A stretch of 22,715 bases of DNA from Deltaproteobacteria bacterium (GTDB lineage: Bacteria; Desulfobacterota; Desulfarculia; Adiutricales; JAGVGV01): positions 1 to 22,715 of the forward strand of contig JADFXS010000006.1 of NCBI GenBank assembly GCA_015233515.1. Direction: 5' to 3'. The position numbers and the translations under genes are program-made. How positions within the stretch are numbered: the first letter of the stretch is position 1; each line of letters opens with the position of its first letter. The notes beneath the pieces are model-generated. The model was not told the origin of the DNA, searched no databases, and saw only the letters and a program-made list of their open reading frames with translations. Positions 8,280 through 18,465 of the stretch are shown here, one piece after another.

Positions 8280-8822
8280 TCAAAACGTCTCAAAATGAAT
8301 AAATTCCTTTATCTCCCGACGTTTGGGGACCAGAGGCTCCTTAGCCGGGAATCCCAAGGGAATCAAGCAGGCGATTTCGTAGCCTTCGGGGACGTTCAAC
8401 ACGGCTCCGGCCTTATCGTGATCAAACAATCCGACGACCACCGTGCCCAGTCCCAGGTCATGAGCCTGCAAACATAGGCTCTGGGTGGCGATGCCCAGAT
8501 CGAACATGAACCAGTCGCCGAATTTCGTGGTAACGACCTGATTATAATAGCCGGATGCCTTAAGCCGACCGCACATGGCCAAAAGTACGGGAGCATCAAC
8601 CAAGGCTTTGGTGGCCGGATTTCTCGGCGCAAGGGTCTGTTGGAGCTTTTCCTTTATGGATCGGTCCCGAATTACAACCACTTCCCAGACTTGTGTGTTA
8701 GCCCAGGATGGAGACCATTTCACCGCGTCCAAGACCTGCTCGACCAAATCCGGCGGCACATCTTTTTCCAAATATGTTCGTATGCTTCTTCTATTCTTGA
8801 TGGCGGTGGTCAATTCACCCAT
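8280..8822 (-). CDS. Nitroreductase-family FMN protein
   Basis: Flavin oxidoreductase of the nitroreductase fold, probably FMN-bound and NAD(P)H-dependent; the physiological substrate is not predictable. Of 180 residues, RRSIR at 11-15 is the usual FMN phosphate-binding start, followed by AVKWSPSWANTQVWEVVVI (about 34-52). The core helix includes FMFDLGIATQSLCLQAHDLGLG, and the end has the IPLGFPAKEP segment typical of the family. Excellent ribosome site: AGGAGG five bases before the ATG. Monocistronic, with a terminator at 8202-8222. Confidence 0.92.
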   Translation of the reverse strand: MGELTTAIKNRRSIRTYLEKDVPPDLVEQVLDAVKWSPSWANTQVWEVVVIRDRSIKEKLQQTLAPRNPATKALVDAPVLLAMCGRLKASGYYNQVVTTKFGDWFMFDLGIATQSLCLQAHDLGLGTVVVGLFDHDKAGAVLNVPEGYEIACLIPLGFPAKEPLVPKRREIKEFIHFETF

Positions 8823-8934
8823 AACATCCTCCTGTCAAGAGTAATTGCTTCAGCGGTTTTGTTTTTCCGGTCAGCCAATCGACTAATCCGCCCAATACTA
8901 CCAGCAAGAGAAGCCAATGGCCAGAACAATACTT

Positions 8935-8976
8935 GTCCCCTGATTAAAGCTTCCCGCAACCGCGGGGACTGCGCTT
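8935..8976. repeat. REP-like intergenic element, copy B, hairpin-forming
   Basis: GTCCCC at 8935-8940 can pair with GGGGAC at 8964-8969, and CCCGC (8953-8957) with GCGGG (8962-8966) across a four-base loop; the two helices share bases and compete. AAGCTTCCCGC (8947-8957) and TGCGCT (8970-8975) recur at 725-735 and 751-756. It lies 113-154 bases upstream of the nitroreductase start. Confidence 0.55.
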
Positions 8977-9072
8977 GCAAGAGGTGAGTCCAAAAATCCA
9001 GATAAGCCGATAACCCTAATTCACCACTTGCGGGCATCGAGGCACGTAACTCCTGGCTGCAACGCTCGTTTC

Positions 9073-9123
9073 CCGATTTTGGCTCCTCGACGTATGGTGA
9101 ATACGCCTGCGGGCCAAAATCGG
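9073..9123. repeat. Large imperfect palindrome (cruciform-type extragenic element)
   Basis: Perfect 11-bp arms CCGATTTTGGC (9073-9083) and GCCAAAATCGG (9113-9123) enclose a second perfect inverted repeat, CGTAT (9091-9095) and ATACG (9101-9105), around a 5-base loop. From memory, inner sequences of the form CCTCGACGTAT...ATACGCCTGCGG recur in intergenic DNA of deltaproteobacteria with varying outer arms; I could not check this. No T tract, so not a usual terminator. Confidence 0.8.
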
Positions 9124-9129
9124 TCCAAC

Positions 9130-9184
9130 TTCGCGTTTCGCCGAGGATTTACGCGCCCTATCCGCGATTTGGTGGTGGATTTAG
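9130..9184. repeat. Dispersed 55-bp direct repeat, copy 2
   Basis: Same orientation as bases 1-55, two substitutions. It begins six bases after the palindrome ending at 9123, so the two probably form one composite element. It sits just upstream of the promoter of the hybrid kinase. Confidence 0.85.
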
Positions 9185-9208
9185 GATAAGGCGAGGAATT
9201 GATTTAAA

Positions 9209-9217
9209 TGTTATAAT
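9209..9217 (+). promoter_or_regulatory. Extended -10 promoter of the hybrid kinase gene
   Basis: TGTTATAAT matches the extended -10 consensus TGNTATAAT exactly and lies in a locally AT-rich stretch. No -35 hexamer is seen at 16-18 bases, as is common for extended -10 promoters. Transcription would begin near 9224, some 67 bases before the preferred ATG at 9291. Confidence 0.6.
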
Positions 9218-9290
9218 ATTTTATGAATAGCTGGCGGAAAAACAGCGACACGCCGTGAGCGGCTATTCCCCAACAAGGCCGGTTTTAATC

Positions 9291-12200
9291 ATGAAACGGA
9301 TCGATCCCTCTTATCTTGTCCAGTGGCTCATATTAAGCCTTGTTCTCTTGGGCCTGGGCGGAATCATCGTCCACAATCTTTATAATCACCGCGTCAGCGT
9401 TGAATCTCTGGAACGTTCCCGTTTGCTCACCCAAGCGCACGTGATTGTCGAAAACCTCAGCCGTCAATTGGAAGGCACCGACCGGGCCTTGGTGTGGATT
9501 CGCGACGACTTGACCAAACAGGTCGAGAACAAAAAATATCATAGAGAAATGAATCGCCTCTTGACCGTCCTAGTGGAGGCAATTCCCGGAATCCGCACTA
9601 TCGCCGTCGCTGATTCTTCCGGCGTCGTCTGGATTTCCAACCAGGAAAGACTGCTTGGCATCAACCTCAGCAACCGGGATTATTTCCAGTCGGCCCGCGG
9701 ACACTCTGACATAGCCACTCTTCATGTTTCCCCGCCATATAAGACCGTGCTGGGCGCCTGGGCCATGAATCTGGTTCGAGTAATTCCCGGTAAGAACGGC
9801 GAATTCGCCGGTATCGCCCTGGCGACCCTCGATCAGGAATATTTCAAAATTCTCCTGGAGTCCGTGAATTACGCCCCGGACATGTGGACCGCCATCGCTC
9901 ATGGCGACGGACTGCAATTTTTAATGGTCCCGGAACGAGAGGGGCAACAGGGCAAGAACTTGGCCCAACCGGGATCTTTTTTTTCGCGCCACCTGGAAAG
10001 CGGCCTGGATATGAACGTCCTCACCGGTTTAGTCCATGCCACGGGCGAGGAGCGCATGATGGCCATCCACACTATCAAGCCCAATAAACTTCCCATGAAC
10101 AAACCGCTGGTAGTGGCAGTCGGGCGGGATTTGGCAATGATCACCGCTAACTGGCGCCAGGATGCCCGGATTCAGGGCGGAATTTTCGCCGTCGTCGCCC
10201 TGGTGTCCATATTGGCCCTGGCCGCCTTCCAGCGTCGTCAACTCGCCCATTTACGCCAAGCCAGACTGGCCGACGCGAATCTGGTGGAAAGCGCCGAACG
10301 TCTCAAATTGGCAACCTCGGCCGCCGGCCTCGGTATTTGGGAGTACGACCCGACAACCGGACAACTGGTGTGGGACGCCCACATGTTCACTATCTATGGT
10401 CTCGATCCATCCACTTTTTCATCTTCCTATAAAGACTGGATCAACCTCCTCCTCCGAGATGATCAAGCCAAAATGGAAAAAGAGTTACAGGACGCCTATA
10501 CAAGATTAAAGACTTTCAGCATGGAATTTCAGATTCAACGCGGCGATGGACAAGTACGCCATATCCGGGCCATGGCTCATATCCGCCGCGATAATAGCGG
10601 CCGGCCCATACGGATCATCGGGACCAACGAAGATATCACGATGCGTGTCCAAGCGGAAAACCTGTTGCGGCAACGCGAACGCGACCTGCAATCCATACTC
10701 GATAACCTGCCGTCGATGATCGGGTACTGGGATCGGAATTTGTATAACCGATTCGGCAATCAAGCTTATCATGCCTGGTTCGGCATCGAGCCCGGCCGGA
10801 TGTCCGGCAAGCACATAATCGAAGTCATCGGCGAAAAGCTTTACCAGCATAATTTGCGTTACATCGAGGCCGTCCTTCGAGGCGAACCACAAATTTTCGA
10901 GCGGGCCATCCCCAGCCCGGACGGTCAGGGCTTAAAGCATTCGTTGGCTCACTATATCCCGGACGTTCAAGACGGCCGGGTGCAAGGCTTTTACGTGCTG
11001 GTCTCGGATATTACTCCGATCAAAAAGGCGGAAAGCGCCCTTCGCGAAAGCCATGCGAGTTATGACGAATTGGTGGCCCGCATCCCGGTGGGTGTCTATA
11101 AATTGCTTCTTCGCGCCGATAAATCGATGTCTTTCGAATACGTCAGCCCACGCATCCGCGAACTTCTAAATTTGGACGAGGCGGCTCTATTGCGGGATGC
11201 CTCGTTAGCTTTCGAGCTGGTTCACCCAGACGACCTTGAAAGCCTTGTGCGCCTCCATCAAAAGGTGGCCATAGCCGACAAGTCTTTCCACTGGCAAGGG
11301 CGTTTTATCATCCACGGAGAAATCCGCTGGTTCAATATGGAATCCATGCCGACCTTGCTGGAAAACGGGGACAGCCTATGGAACGGGATTATCAATGATA
11401 TTACCGATCGTAAACTGGCCGAGCAGGCTCTCATGCAAAGTGAAGCCCGCTTTCGGAGCATCTTCGAGAAGGCCCATACCGGAATTGCTTTCGCCGACGG
11501 TCAAGGTAATCTGCTTCAATTCAACGACAGCTTCATCCAACTAGTTGGATATGATCCAACTGAACTTCAAGGCATGAATTTTGCCCATTTTACCCATCCG
11601 GACGACCTGGGGCTGGAAATTGACAAGGTCAATGAAATCTTGGCGGGTTTAAGAGACGATTATCGAATAGAAAAACGTTATATCACTAAAATGGAAAAAG
11701 TGATTTGGGTGGATCTGGCGGTGACGGCCATCCGGGACGCCCAGAAACGCCCTGTGAATTTTGTCGGCCTGGTGGTTGATATCACCGAGCGCAAGCGGGC
11801 CGAGGCGGAACTGCGGCAAACTTCCGCCCGAGCCACGGAACTGGCCGCTAAAACCGAGGCCGCGATCCGGGCTAAAAGCGAGTTCCTGGCTAATATGAGC
11901 CATGAAATCCGCACGCCGATCAATGCGATCACCGGACTCACCCAACTGGCGCTTGAAACCGAACTGACGCCACAGCAAAAAAATTACCTGCGTAAAATCA
12001 AAACTTCATCCTCCTCGCTTCTCGGTATTATCAACGACATCCTGGACTACTCGAAAATAGAGGCCAGCAAGCTGGCCATCGAACGGATAGATTTCGACTT
12101 GGAAAAAATTTTACACAATGTTTCCAACCTCTTTCTTCCACAGATCGAGGAAAAGAGACTGGAACTGTTCATCGAAATATTAGCCGATGTGCCGCTGACC

Positions 12201-14063
12201 TTGATCGGCGATCCTTTACGGCTGGGACAGGTCCTCAATAACTTGGTCGGCAATGCCGTCAAATTCACGGAAAAAGGCGAAATCCATGTCCGCGTGGAAA
12301 TCGCTGAAAGAAAAGACCAGGAAATCCTCCTGCGTTTTTCGGTCCGCGATACCGGTATCGGGCTTTTGAAAGACCAAGCCGATCGTTTATTCCAACCCTT
12401 CACTCAAGCCGATGGATCAATCACACGCCGCTATGGAGGCACCGGTCTTGGCCTGACCATTTCCAGTAAACTGGTGGAATTGATGAAGGGCATTATTGCC
12501 GTGTCCAGTTCTCCGGGACAAGGCAGCATTTTTGCCTTCACCGCCCAATTCGGCATGGCCGAACCCCAGGGCCTGCCCGAGATCAAAAATCTTGATGGTT
12601 TACGAACGCTGGTGGTAGACGATCAGGAAACTTCCCTGATGATTATCAGCGACATGATTGAATCCTGGCGCGGCCAGGCGACCACCATGACCCAAAGCCG
12701 TGAAGTTCTGGATAAAATCAAGCAGGCGGAAACCGATCGTCAGCCGTTTGACCTGGTTCTCCTCGACTGGCAAATGCCGGCCTTAAACGGTCTCGAAATC
12801 GCCCGGCTCATGGAAAAAGAGACCAAGGCCGGCCGCCTGAAGCGCCCCTTGACGGTGGTCATGGTTACCGCTTACAACAAGGAAAAGCTACTGGCCGATG
12901 CGGGGTTGACCCATCTCGAAGGCATTCTGATCAAACCAATAACGCCGTCCAGGCTCTTCAAGACCATCATGAAGGTTTGCCACCCCGGTCTCATGCCGGT
13001 CATCGACCTCCCTAAACCGGACATCTCACCCTACGAAATTGCTTGGCCGATCCGCGGCGCCCGAATACTACTAGTTGAAGACAATGAATTGAACCAGGAT
13101 GTGGCCCGGGAGTTTCTGGAGAAAGCCGGTTTACAGGTCACCATTGCCAACCATGGCGGCGAAGGAGTGGAATGGGTGCAGAAAGCCCACTTCGACGCGG
13201 TCCTCATGGACCTGCAAATGCCGGAGATGGATGGTTTCCAGGCCAGCCGGCTGATCCGCGAGCTGCCCGAGCACAAATCGCTGCCTATTATTGCCATGAC
13301 AGCGGCGGTCATGCCCCGAGACAAGCTGGCTTGCCTGGAAGCCGGGATGAACGACTACCTGTCCAAGCCCATCATCCCTCACCAACTGCTGAATATGCTG
13401 CTTAAATGGATTAAACCCGGCGACAGGAACGACGCCTCGACGCCGCTTACAACCGCCTCGACACCGGACGAACAGTTCCCGCCTATTCCCGGTCTGGACG
13501 TCCGGTCAGCCTCCCAGCGTCTGGGTGGTGATCTTAATTTGTTCAACTCTCTACTCAAACGTCTGGTCGACGAGCATGCGGAAACAATCTCTCTGATCCG
13601 CGCCGATTTGACCGCGGGGCGCGGTGAGGAAGCGGTTCGGCGTCTGCACACTTTGCGGGGTGTTGTCGGAAATATCTCCGCGGTTGAAGTGGCGTCCTTG
13701 TCCCTGAAAATGGAAAATGCCGTGAAAGACGGCCAGGAAGAGGCTCGATCCGTTTTGTTGACAGACTTGGAAGCATCGACGAACCATCTGCTTTCTTCCG
13801 TGCGGAGTTATCTGGCTGCGGCCGACTTGGATGCTCCAACCCGATTGACGTCGGCGGTCGCGGTTTTTCCGGCCTTAACCGAACTGCTGAAAATGCTTGA
13901 AGACCACAACATAAAAGCTTTAGATACTTTTGAATCCTTACGGCCGGGCCTGGAGGACCGCTATGGGCGCCCGACCGCGAAATTACTGGCCGCGTCCATT
14001 GATGGACTGCGTTTCAAGGAAGCGGCCTTGTTGCTGAAAGATATAACCAAGAATCCAATATAA
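9291..14063 (+). CDS. Membrane hybrid histidine kinase: sensor, 4 PAS, HisKA-HATPase, 2 REC, HPt
   Basis: Sensor kinase carrying every step of a phosphorelay. Residues from the ATG at 9291: membrane helix 10-29; dCache-like extracytoplasmic sensor about 40-290; membrane helix 296-314; PAS domains about 336-453, 462-580, 588-710 and 716-838; HisKA with phospho-His871 in MSHEIRTP; HATPase with Asn988, DTGIGL (1020-1025) and GGTGLGL (1049-1055). REC1 has phosphoacceptor Asp1159 (LLDWQMP) and Lys1215; REC2 has Asp1307 (LMDLQMP) and Lys1359. HPt His1453 is in [10 protein letters not shown]-terminal helical segment follows. Total 1590 residues. All catalytic residues are present, so autophosphorylation and relay His-Asp-His are expected. 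A GTG at 9255 would add 12 residues but has no ribosome site; the ATG has only a weak AAGG. The likely output partner is the REC-GGDEF gene 16 bases downstream. Confidence 0.95.
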   Translation: MKRIDPSYLVQWLILSLVLLGLGGIIVHNLYNHRVSVESLERSRLLTQAHVIVENLSRQLEGTDRALVWIRDDLTKQVENKKYHREMNRLLTVLVEAIPGIRTIAVADSSGVVWISNQERLLGINLSNRDYFQSARGHSDIATLHVSPPYKTVLGAWAMNLVRVIPGKNGEFAGIALATLDQEYFKILLESVNYAPDMWTAIAHGDGLQFLMVPEREGQQGKNLAQPGSFFSRHLESGLDMNVLTGLVHATGEERMMAIHTIKPNKLPMNKPLVVAVGRDLAMITANWRQDARIQGGIFAVVALVSILALAAFQRRQLAHLRQARLADANLVESAERLKLATSAAGLGIWEYDPTTGQLVWDAHMFTIYGLDPSTFSSSYKDWINLLLRDDQAKMEKELQDAYTRLKTFSMEFQIQRGDGQVRHIRAMAHIRRDNSGRPIRIIGTNEDITMRVQAENLLRQRERDLQSILDNLPSMIGYWDRNLYNRFGNQAYHAWFGIEPGRMSGKHIIEVIGEKLYQHNLRYIEAVLRGEPQIFERAIPSPDGQGLKHSLAHYIPDVQDGRVQGFYVLVSDITPIKKAESALRESHASYDELVARIPVGVYKLLLRADKSMSFEYVSPRIRELLNLDEAALLRDASLAFELVHPDDLESLVRLHQKVAIADKSFHWQGRFIIHGEIRWFNMESMPTLLENGDSLWNGIINDITDRKLAEQALMQSEARFRSIFEKAHTGIAFADGQGNLLQFNDSFIQLVGYDPTELQGMNFAHFTHPDDLGLEIDKVNEILAGLRDDYRIEKRYITKMEKVIWVDLAVTAIRDAQKRPVNFVGLVVDITERKRAEAELRQTSARATELAAKTEAAIRAKSEFLANMSHEIRTPINAITGLTQLALETELTPQQKNYLRKIKTSSSSLLGIINDILDYSKIEASKLAIERIDFDLEKILHNVSNLFLPQIEEKRLELFIEILADVPLTLIGDPLRLGQVLNNLVGNAVKFTEKGEIHVRVEIAERKDQEILLRFSVRDTGIGLLKDQADRLFQPFTQADGSITRRYGGTGLGLTISSKLVELMKGIIAVSSSPGQGSIFAFTAQFGMAEPQGLPEIKNLDGLRTLVVDDQETSLMIISDMIESWRGQATTMTQSREVLDKIKQAETDRQPFDLVLLDWQMPALNGLEIARLMEKETKAGRLKRPLTVVMVTAYNKEKLLADAGLTHLEGILIKPITPSRLFKTIMKVCHPGLMPVIDLPKPDISPYEIAWPIRGARILLVEDNELNQDVAREFLEKAGLQVTIANHGGEGVEWVQKAHFDAVLMDLQMPEMDGFQASRLIRELPEHKSLPIIAMTAAVMPRDKLACLEAGMNDYLSKPIIPHQLLNMLLKWIKPGDRNDASTPLTTASTPDEQFPPIPGLDVRSASQRLGGDLNLFNSLLKRLVDEHAETISLIRADLTAGRGEEAVRRLHTLRGVVGNISAVEVASLSLKMENAVKDGQEEARSVLLTDLEASTNHLLSSVRSYLAAADLDAPTRLTSAVAVFPALTELLKMLEDHNIKALDTFESLRPGLEDRYGRPTAKLLAASIDGLRFKEAALLLKDITKNPI

Positions 14064-14079
14064 AGAGCTTATAACCGAT

Positions 14080-15078
14080 ATGTTACCTGATCCAGCTCCT
14101 TCCCCGGTCCGTTTTTTGATTGTCGATGACGATCCTGGAACCGTCCGGCTTCTCGCTCGGATTTTACACGACATGGGGGAGATTTTCTTCGCCACCAGCG
14201 GTGGGGAAGCATTGCGTATGATGAAGGAAAATCAACCGGATTTAATTCTTCTGGATGCCGAAATGCCCGGAATGAGCGGCTTCGACGTCTGCAAGACGAT
14301 CAAGGATGATGCTGATTTTTCCGATTTGCCGATCCTATTTGTGACCGCCCACACGGACATCGACAGTGAGACCAGGGCGCTTGAAGTCGGAGCTGTTGAT
14401 TTCATCACCAAACCCCCCAGCCCGCCCATCGTCCGAGCGCGGGTAAAAACCCATCTGGCCTTGAAACACCGGACCGACCAGTTGCGCAGACTGGCCACGA
14501 TCGATGGCCTTACCGGCATCGCCAACCGGCGCAGCTTTGACAATACTTTGGAACAGGAATGGCGACGGGCTTGCCGGTCCGGAAGCGACTTGTCCCTGCT
14601 CATGATCGACGTGGATTTTTTTAAACTTTTCAACGATCATTACGGGCACCAGGCGGGAGACGACTGCCTTAGGTCCGTAGCTTCGGCCTTGGCTTCCTTG
14701 GCCAGGCGGCCAGGCGAACTGGCGGCCCGCTTTGGAGGTGAGGAATTCGCGGTCATTCTTCCGGCATGCGATGAGACTAATGCCATGCGTTTGGCCGAAT
14801 TGATGCGAGTCAAAGTCGCAGAGTTGGCTATTCCTCACGCCTGGTCCAATGTTGCTCCGGAGGTCACCGTCAGTATCGGCGTTGCGAGCATAAGATCCGA
14901 GAGCGATTTGATAGATCGTGAAACGCAAGCTTGGTACAAAACCACATCCACGCCCCATGTTTGTCAGGAAAGTGCGTTGGAATTGGTTAGAGTAGCCGAC
15001 GCCGCGCTTTACCAGGCCAAACATGATGGGAGAAACAGAATTGCCAACATGACAATATCGCCCCCCCAAAATGAATAA
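14080..15078 (+). CDS. Response regulator diguanylate cyclase (REC-GGDEF)
   Basis: Makes c-di-GMP from two GTP when its receiver domain is phosphorylated. REC (about 10-125): acidic pocket Asp16-18, phosphoacceptor Asp59 (LILLDAEMP), Thr89, Lys111. GGDEF domain (about 135-325): DGLTGIANRR, metal-binding Asp177 (MIDVDFF) and active-site GGEEF at 219-223, so catalytically competent. The inhibitory I-site position reads RPGE (210-213), not RxxD, so product feedback may be weakened. About 20 extra residues lie before LVRVADAALYQAKHDGRNRI, compared with minimal GGDEF domains. It begins 16 bases after the hybrid kinase stop on the same strand, with only a weak AAGAG site, so the two are probably one operon and a cognate pair. 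The next gene converges from the right. Confidence 0.95.
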   Translation: MLPDPAPSPVRFLIVDDDPGTVRLLARILHDMGEIFFATSGGEALRMMKENQPDLILLDAEMPGMSGFDVCKTIKDDADFSDLPILFVTAHTDIDSETRALEVGAVDFITKPPSPPIVRARVKTHLALKHRTDQLRRLATIDGLTGIANRRSFDNTLEQEWRRACRSGSDLSLLMIDVDFFKLFNDHYGHQAGDDCLRSVASALASLARRPGELAARFGGEEFAVILPACDETNAMRLAELMRVKVAELAIPHAWSNVAPEVTVSIGVASIRSESDLIDRETQAWYKTTSTPHVCQESALELVRVADAALYQAKHDGRNRIANMTISPPQNE

Positions 15079-15120
15079 ATCGTATAATTCCTGCTCTTTA
15101 TTAACTTTACTCTCCAAATA

Positions 15121-17685
15121 TCAATACTTGCCGAAATCATCGTCATCCAGGGATATCACTTCCTCGGGTTTAACGATCTGCTCTCCACGTGACAATTTTT
15201 GAAGTTCAGCCGGCTGTCGGCCTCCACCGGGCAAGGACGGGGCTGCGGGCGCAAGTTGTTTCATCGGCGTCAACGGGTTGGAATCTTGAAAAGAAAGGAG
15301 CGCGGGGGAATCCTGATTTTTGAGTTTGAATTGCCCGACTATTTCCTGCAGGTTCGCAGCTTGTCCGGCCAGTTCCTCGGCGGCTGAGGCGGTTTGTTCC
15401 GCATTGGCGGTATTCTGATGGGTGACCTGCTCTATCTGGGAAAGTCCCTGGTTAATCTGGGCAATACCCTGGGCCTGTTCATTGGAGGAAGCGGCGATTT
15501 CTCCCACTAAATCCGCGGCCTTAGTGACACGGTCGACGATATCCGCCAGGGATTTCGCCGTTTTAGCCAGGATATTGGCGCCATTTTCCGCTTTTTTCAT
15601 CGAATCTTCTATCAGTTCGGCTGTTTCTTGCGCGGCTTTGGCGCTGCGACCGGCGAGATTGCGGACTTCCTGAGCCACCACGGCAAACCCTTTGCCATGC
15701 TTGCCGGCCCTGGCCGCTTCCACCGCCGCATTTAAGGCCAGCAGGTTGGTTTGAAAGGCGATATCGTCGATAGCCTTGATAATTTTAGCGATTTCTTTAC
15801 TGGAGTCGTTTATGCCTTTCATGGCCGAAGTCATTTCCACCATTTGTCCATTGCCGGATTCCGCGGCCTCTCTGGCGAACAGGGCGAGTTTATTGGCCTG
15901 AGAAGCGTTTTCCGCGTTTGATTTGGTTTGGGAAGCCATTTGAGTCATGGAGCTGGTGATTTGTTCCAGGGCGGCGGCTTGCTTGGCTGCTCCTTGGGAC
16001 AGGGCCAGGGAAGCGTCGGATACTTGGCCCGCTCCCGAAACCGCCTGTTTCACCGCCTCATTGACCTGGCCCAGGGCGTCATTCAAACTCATGACCATTT
16101 TTTGCAGGGCTTGTCCAAGGACATCTTTATCCGAAGCCAATATAACCTCCTGATCCAAATCACCGTCGGCGATGGCTCCGGCCACTTTTGCCTTGGCGCC
16201 TAGTGTGTCGGCCATATCATCCATGGCGTGGGCCAGAACTCCGATCTCGTCGCCTGGATCCATCCTGAGTCGCTGGGACAGGTCCCCGGACTGAATGGCC
16301 ACGGCCAATTTTACCCCTTTGTTGATAGGTTTGGTGATGGATCTGGTGACAATCACCGCGGCGCCCATCCCCATCAAAACCCCAATGACCAATGCGATAA
16401 TGATGATTCCCTTGGATGTGCCGACAATCGCGGAGACTTCCAGGCCGCGCTGATCGGCTTTTTGGGCGGTGTCTTTTTCCACGGCTTGAGTCCTGGCAAT
16501 GACTGTTTCACCTAATTGGGTCATTTTAGGCAAAATTTCTGTTCGGAGTTTGTTATCGTTGGCGGCGCATGAATCCGCGGCCGCCTGATATTCCTCGGTA
16601 ACACTGGTAGCTTTGGCAATCATCTGCCGGTCGTCATTAGTCCAAGATACTCTCCCCAGCCCTTGATAAAGCTTTAGCAGCTTTTGAGTGCGCAAGCTAA
16701 GAGCCGTCCAATAGGTTTCATCCTTGTAAAGAAGAGAAGTTTTTTCGCTAAGCCTGGTGGAAAGGACCTCTTGAGCAATATCGGACAAGATAATCATGGC
16801 TTCATAAATCTTTGTGACTTTGACTTCCTTGGCCACGGTATATTCTATTAAGGCGGAATTGAATAATGTTCCTTTTTTTTCTATGCTTTCAGCAAGCTCT
16901 GGCAATTTGTCGCTTCCGCTTTCTCTTTTCTGCTCATCAACCCAAGCTTTAAAAGCCTCCATGTATTCTTGAGTTGCCTTGCGAGCTTCCGTAATTTGAT
17001 CCTTTTCTTCCTGACTCAAACGCATTTTTTCCAATTTTTCATACGCGTCCAACAACTGCTTAATTTTTTCTTCCACACTATCCTGGTATTTCTGTTGTTG
17101 AGTCAGCATGTAGGCCTTTTCGTTAAATCTGGTCTCAAAAGCCGTTACATTACAACTATTTACAATACCTAGCGCCTCCTTGTTTTCCGAATATTCGTCT
17201 TTCCTGGCGGTCAGCAGCCTGTTGGCCTCGCTGGCCAAGAGAAGCCCCTTATCGTTCATGAGTTTTTCCGCCTGGCCGTTACTCTTCAGCGCGGCCACGC
17301 TTTGATTGTATAACTCTCCGTATTCAGTGACGATAGCTCTGACTTCCTTGGATTTTGCGGCTAAATTGGTATCGTTGATCTCCGCGGCCTTACTATCCAG
17401 CCCCTTCAAATTTTCCAATAAATCGGTTAGCTTTTTCTGAGCTTTTTTATTAGTTTCCTCATTGGAAGCGATGAGGTAATTTTTTTGTTCCAAGATGGAT
17501 TCAAAAGCCGATCGTTCAACGCCGGTGCTGTATCTGAGCGTAGGGAGTACTTGTTGTCCTAAAAAATCCACATTTGTGTTTACTTTGCCAAACATGATGT
17601 AACCGGTGGCGCCCAGGGCCGCCAAAACAAGAATAACCGTGGCAAATCCAAGGGTTAACTTAATAGATAGTTTCAAACGTTTCAT
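15121..17685 (-). CDS. Methyl-accepting chemotaxis protein with HBM-type sensor
   Basis: Chemoreceptor of 854 residues that controls the CheA kinase. Membrane helix about 10-31, a roughly 390-residue all-helical periplasmic region suggesting an HBM (helical bimodular) ligand domain, membrane helix about 426-447, HAMP (about 448-500) followed by a second HAMP-like unit (to about 545), then the long coiled-coil signalling domain. The hairpin tip that contacts CheA/CheW is at about 640-680 ([20 protein letters not shown]). A disordered tail from about 788 ends DDDDFGKY; it lacks the NWETF-type CheR-binding pentapeptide. The ATG is preceded by GGAGG, which forms the palindrome GGAGGTCCTCC and so could be partly masked. 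It converges with the cyclase gene with 42 bases between stops and no evident terminator. The ligand is unknown. Confidence 0.94.
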   Translation of the reverse strand: MKRLKLSIKLTLGFATVILVLAALGATGYIMFGKVNTNVDFLGQQVLPTLRYSTGVERSAFESILEQKNYLIASNEETNKKAQKKLTDLLENLKGLDSKAAEINDTNLAAKSKEVRAIVTEYGELYNQSVAALKSNGQAEKLMNDKGLLLASEANRLLTARKDEYSENKEALGIVNSCNVTAFETRFNEKAYMLTQQQKYQDSVEEKIKQLLDAYEKLEKMRLSQEEKDQITEARKATQEYMEAFKAWVDEQKRESGSDKLPELAESIEKKGTLFNSALIEYTVAKEVKVTKIYEAMIILSDIAQEVLSTRLSEKTSLLYKDETYWTALSLRTQKLLKLYQGLGRVSWTNDDRQMIAKATSVTEEYQAAADSCAANDNKLRTEILPKMTQLGETVIARTQAVEKDTAQKADQRGLEVSAIVGTSKGIIIIALVIGVLMGMGAAVIVTRSITKPINKGVKLAVAIQSGDLSQRLRMDPGDEIGVLAHAMDDMADTLGAKAKVAGAIADGDLDQEVILASDKDVLGQALQKMVMSLNDALGQVNEAVKQAVSGAGQVSDASLALSQGAAKQAAALEQITSSMTQMASQTKSNAENASQANKLALFAREAAESGNGQMVEMTSAMKGINDSSKEIAKIIKAIDDIAFQTNLLALNAAVEAARAGKHGKGFAVVAQEVRNLAGRSAKAAQETAELIEDSMKKAENGANILAKTAKSLADIVDRVTKAADLVGEIAASSNEQAQGIAQINQGLSQIEQVTHQNTANAEQTASAAEELAGQAANLQEIVGQFKLKNQDSPALLSFQDSNPLTPMKQLAPAAPSLPGGGRQPAELQKLSRGEQIVKPEEVISLDDDDFGKY

Positions 17686-18325
17686 TTAGGAGGACCTCCA
17701 TAAAATAAAAAGTCACCTAGTCAGTCTAACAACAAGAATGTTGGTAACATACTGTTTTGTTCAGTTAGAAGAAAAAAAAGCTCAAAGATCGGCGGTCGAT
17801 CATAATTTCACACTATTAATTTTTGGAAGCAAGAGATTAAACATGAATTACCAACGTGTTATAGTAGTAGTTCCCTAGTGGAGCCGATTATAGGATAAAA
17901 TATTATCAAAAAAAAGTGATATTTTAGTTCAACTGAACATCAAGTTGCTTTTCCAGGCGCCATTTCATCGTCCCTGCTTGTAATCTATTGTAAATACTAA
18001 TTATTTAAAATAAAATTGGCACGAAACATATGTATCCGTCTAGCCCATTTCCGTAAGTCCACAAGCTATGGAAATGTATAATATCGCCCCAAGTCATGTA
18101 TCTTCGATAAGGCCGGAGGCTTGATTTGGCTGATCACCCCCAGCGGCAGATAAGTGAGCCGACAAAAGGCGGAAACATTTCGGATTGCGCGGATCTACAT
18201 TCTTACCCCTCTTGTTTTTTGACATTTTCGCGAAGGGTCTGTCCGCCCCCGCCGGCTATGAAAATATAATAATACCCCGCCTAAAAATGTCGGCCACTGG
18301 AGCTGCTTACCTGATTGACCTAGTT
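17686..18325. other. AT-rich intergenic region upstream of the chemoreceptor gene
   Basis: No convincing gene in 640 bases; AT-richer than the flanking genes. Small inverted repeats: GATCG/CGATC (17787-17801), followed on the minus strand by an eight-T run, a weak terminator or attenuator candidate ahead of the chemoreceptor; GTTCA/TGAAC near 17930-17941; and CATTTCC/GGAAATG around 18045-18077. A weak minus-strand promoter-like pair (TTGTTA, 17 bases, TTTATT) lies within 50 bases of the chemoreceptor start. A 43-codon minus-strand frame at 18094-18225 has no ribosome site. Confidence 0.45.
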
Positions 18326-18465
18326 CCCATAGGAAAATTTTTCCTGATTCTCTATAAGCTCTAGTGATCGCGTTTTTAAAAATCGATTCATTTAAGTTGC
18401 TTAAGTGTAAGTTATTTCAACGGCCCGATAATTGCTCTATGTATTTAGTAAACGGCTCGCGGCCG
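18326..18465. repeat. Duplicated segment, copy 1: 3' part and downstream flank of PilZ-like gene
   Basis: Aligns in the same orientation with 18774-18913, offset 447 bases. It starts with an identical 22-base block that includes the palindrome AGGAAAATTTTTCCT (18331-18345), then shares GATTCATTTA and ATAATTGCT with substitutions and small indels between. The right half is the 3' end of the frameshifted PilZ-like gene on the minus strand. Confidence 0.8.

Larger units (their letters stand above)
8823..9208. other. Repeat-rich intergenic region between divergent nitroreductase and hybrid kinase genes
   Basis: No supported gene. A minus-strand frame is open from about 9160 to 8810, but it runs through three repeat elements, has no ribosome site and overlaps the nitroreductase start, so it is probably spurious. 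The stretch holds the REP-like hairpin (8935-8976), the cruciform-type palindrome (9073-9123) and the second copy of the 55-bp repeat (9130-9184), each listed separately. Confidence 0.6.

Noticed and set aside
8810..9160. Open minus-strand frame of roughly 110 codons upstream of the nitroreductase
   Set aside because: It passes through the 55-bp repeat, the palindrome and the REP-like hairpin, overlaps the nitroreductase start and has no ribosome site; openness is probably a by-product of the repeats.
18040..18250. Cyclic di-GMP (GEMM) riboswitch on the minus strand
   Set aside because: A short AAGCCTCCGGCCT-like run resembles part of the GEMM consensus, but the GGGCAAACC block, the tetraloop-receptor parts and the closing stem are missing.
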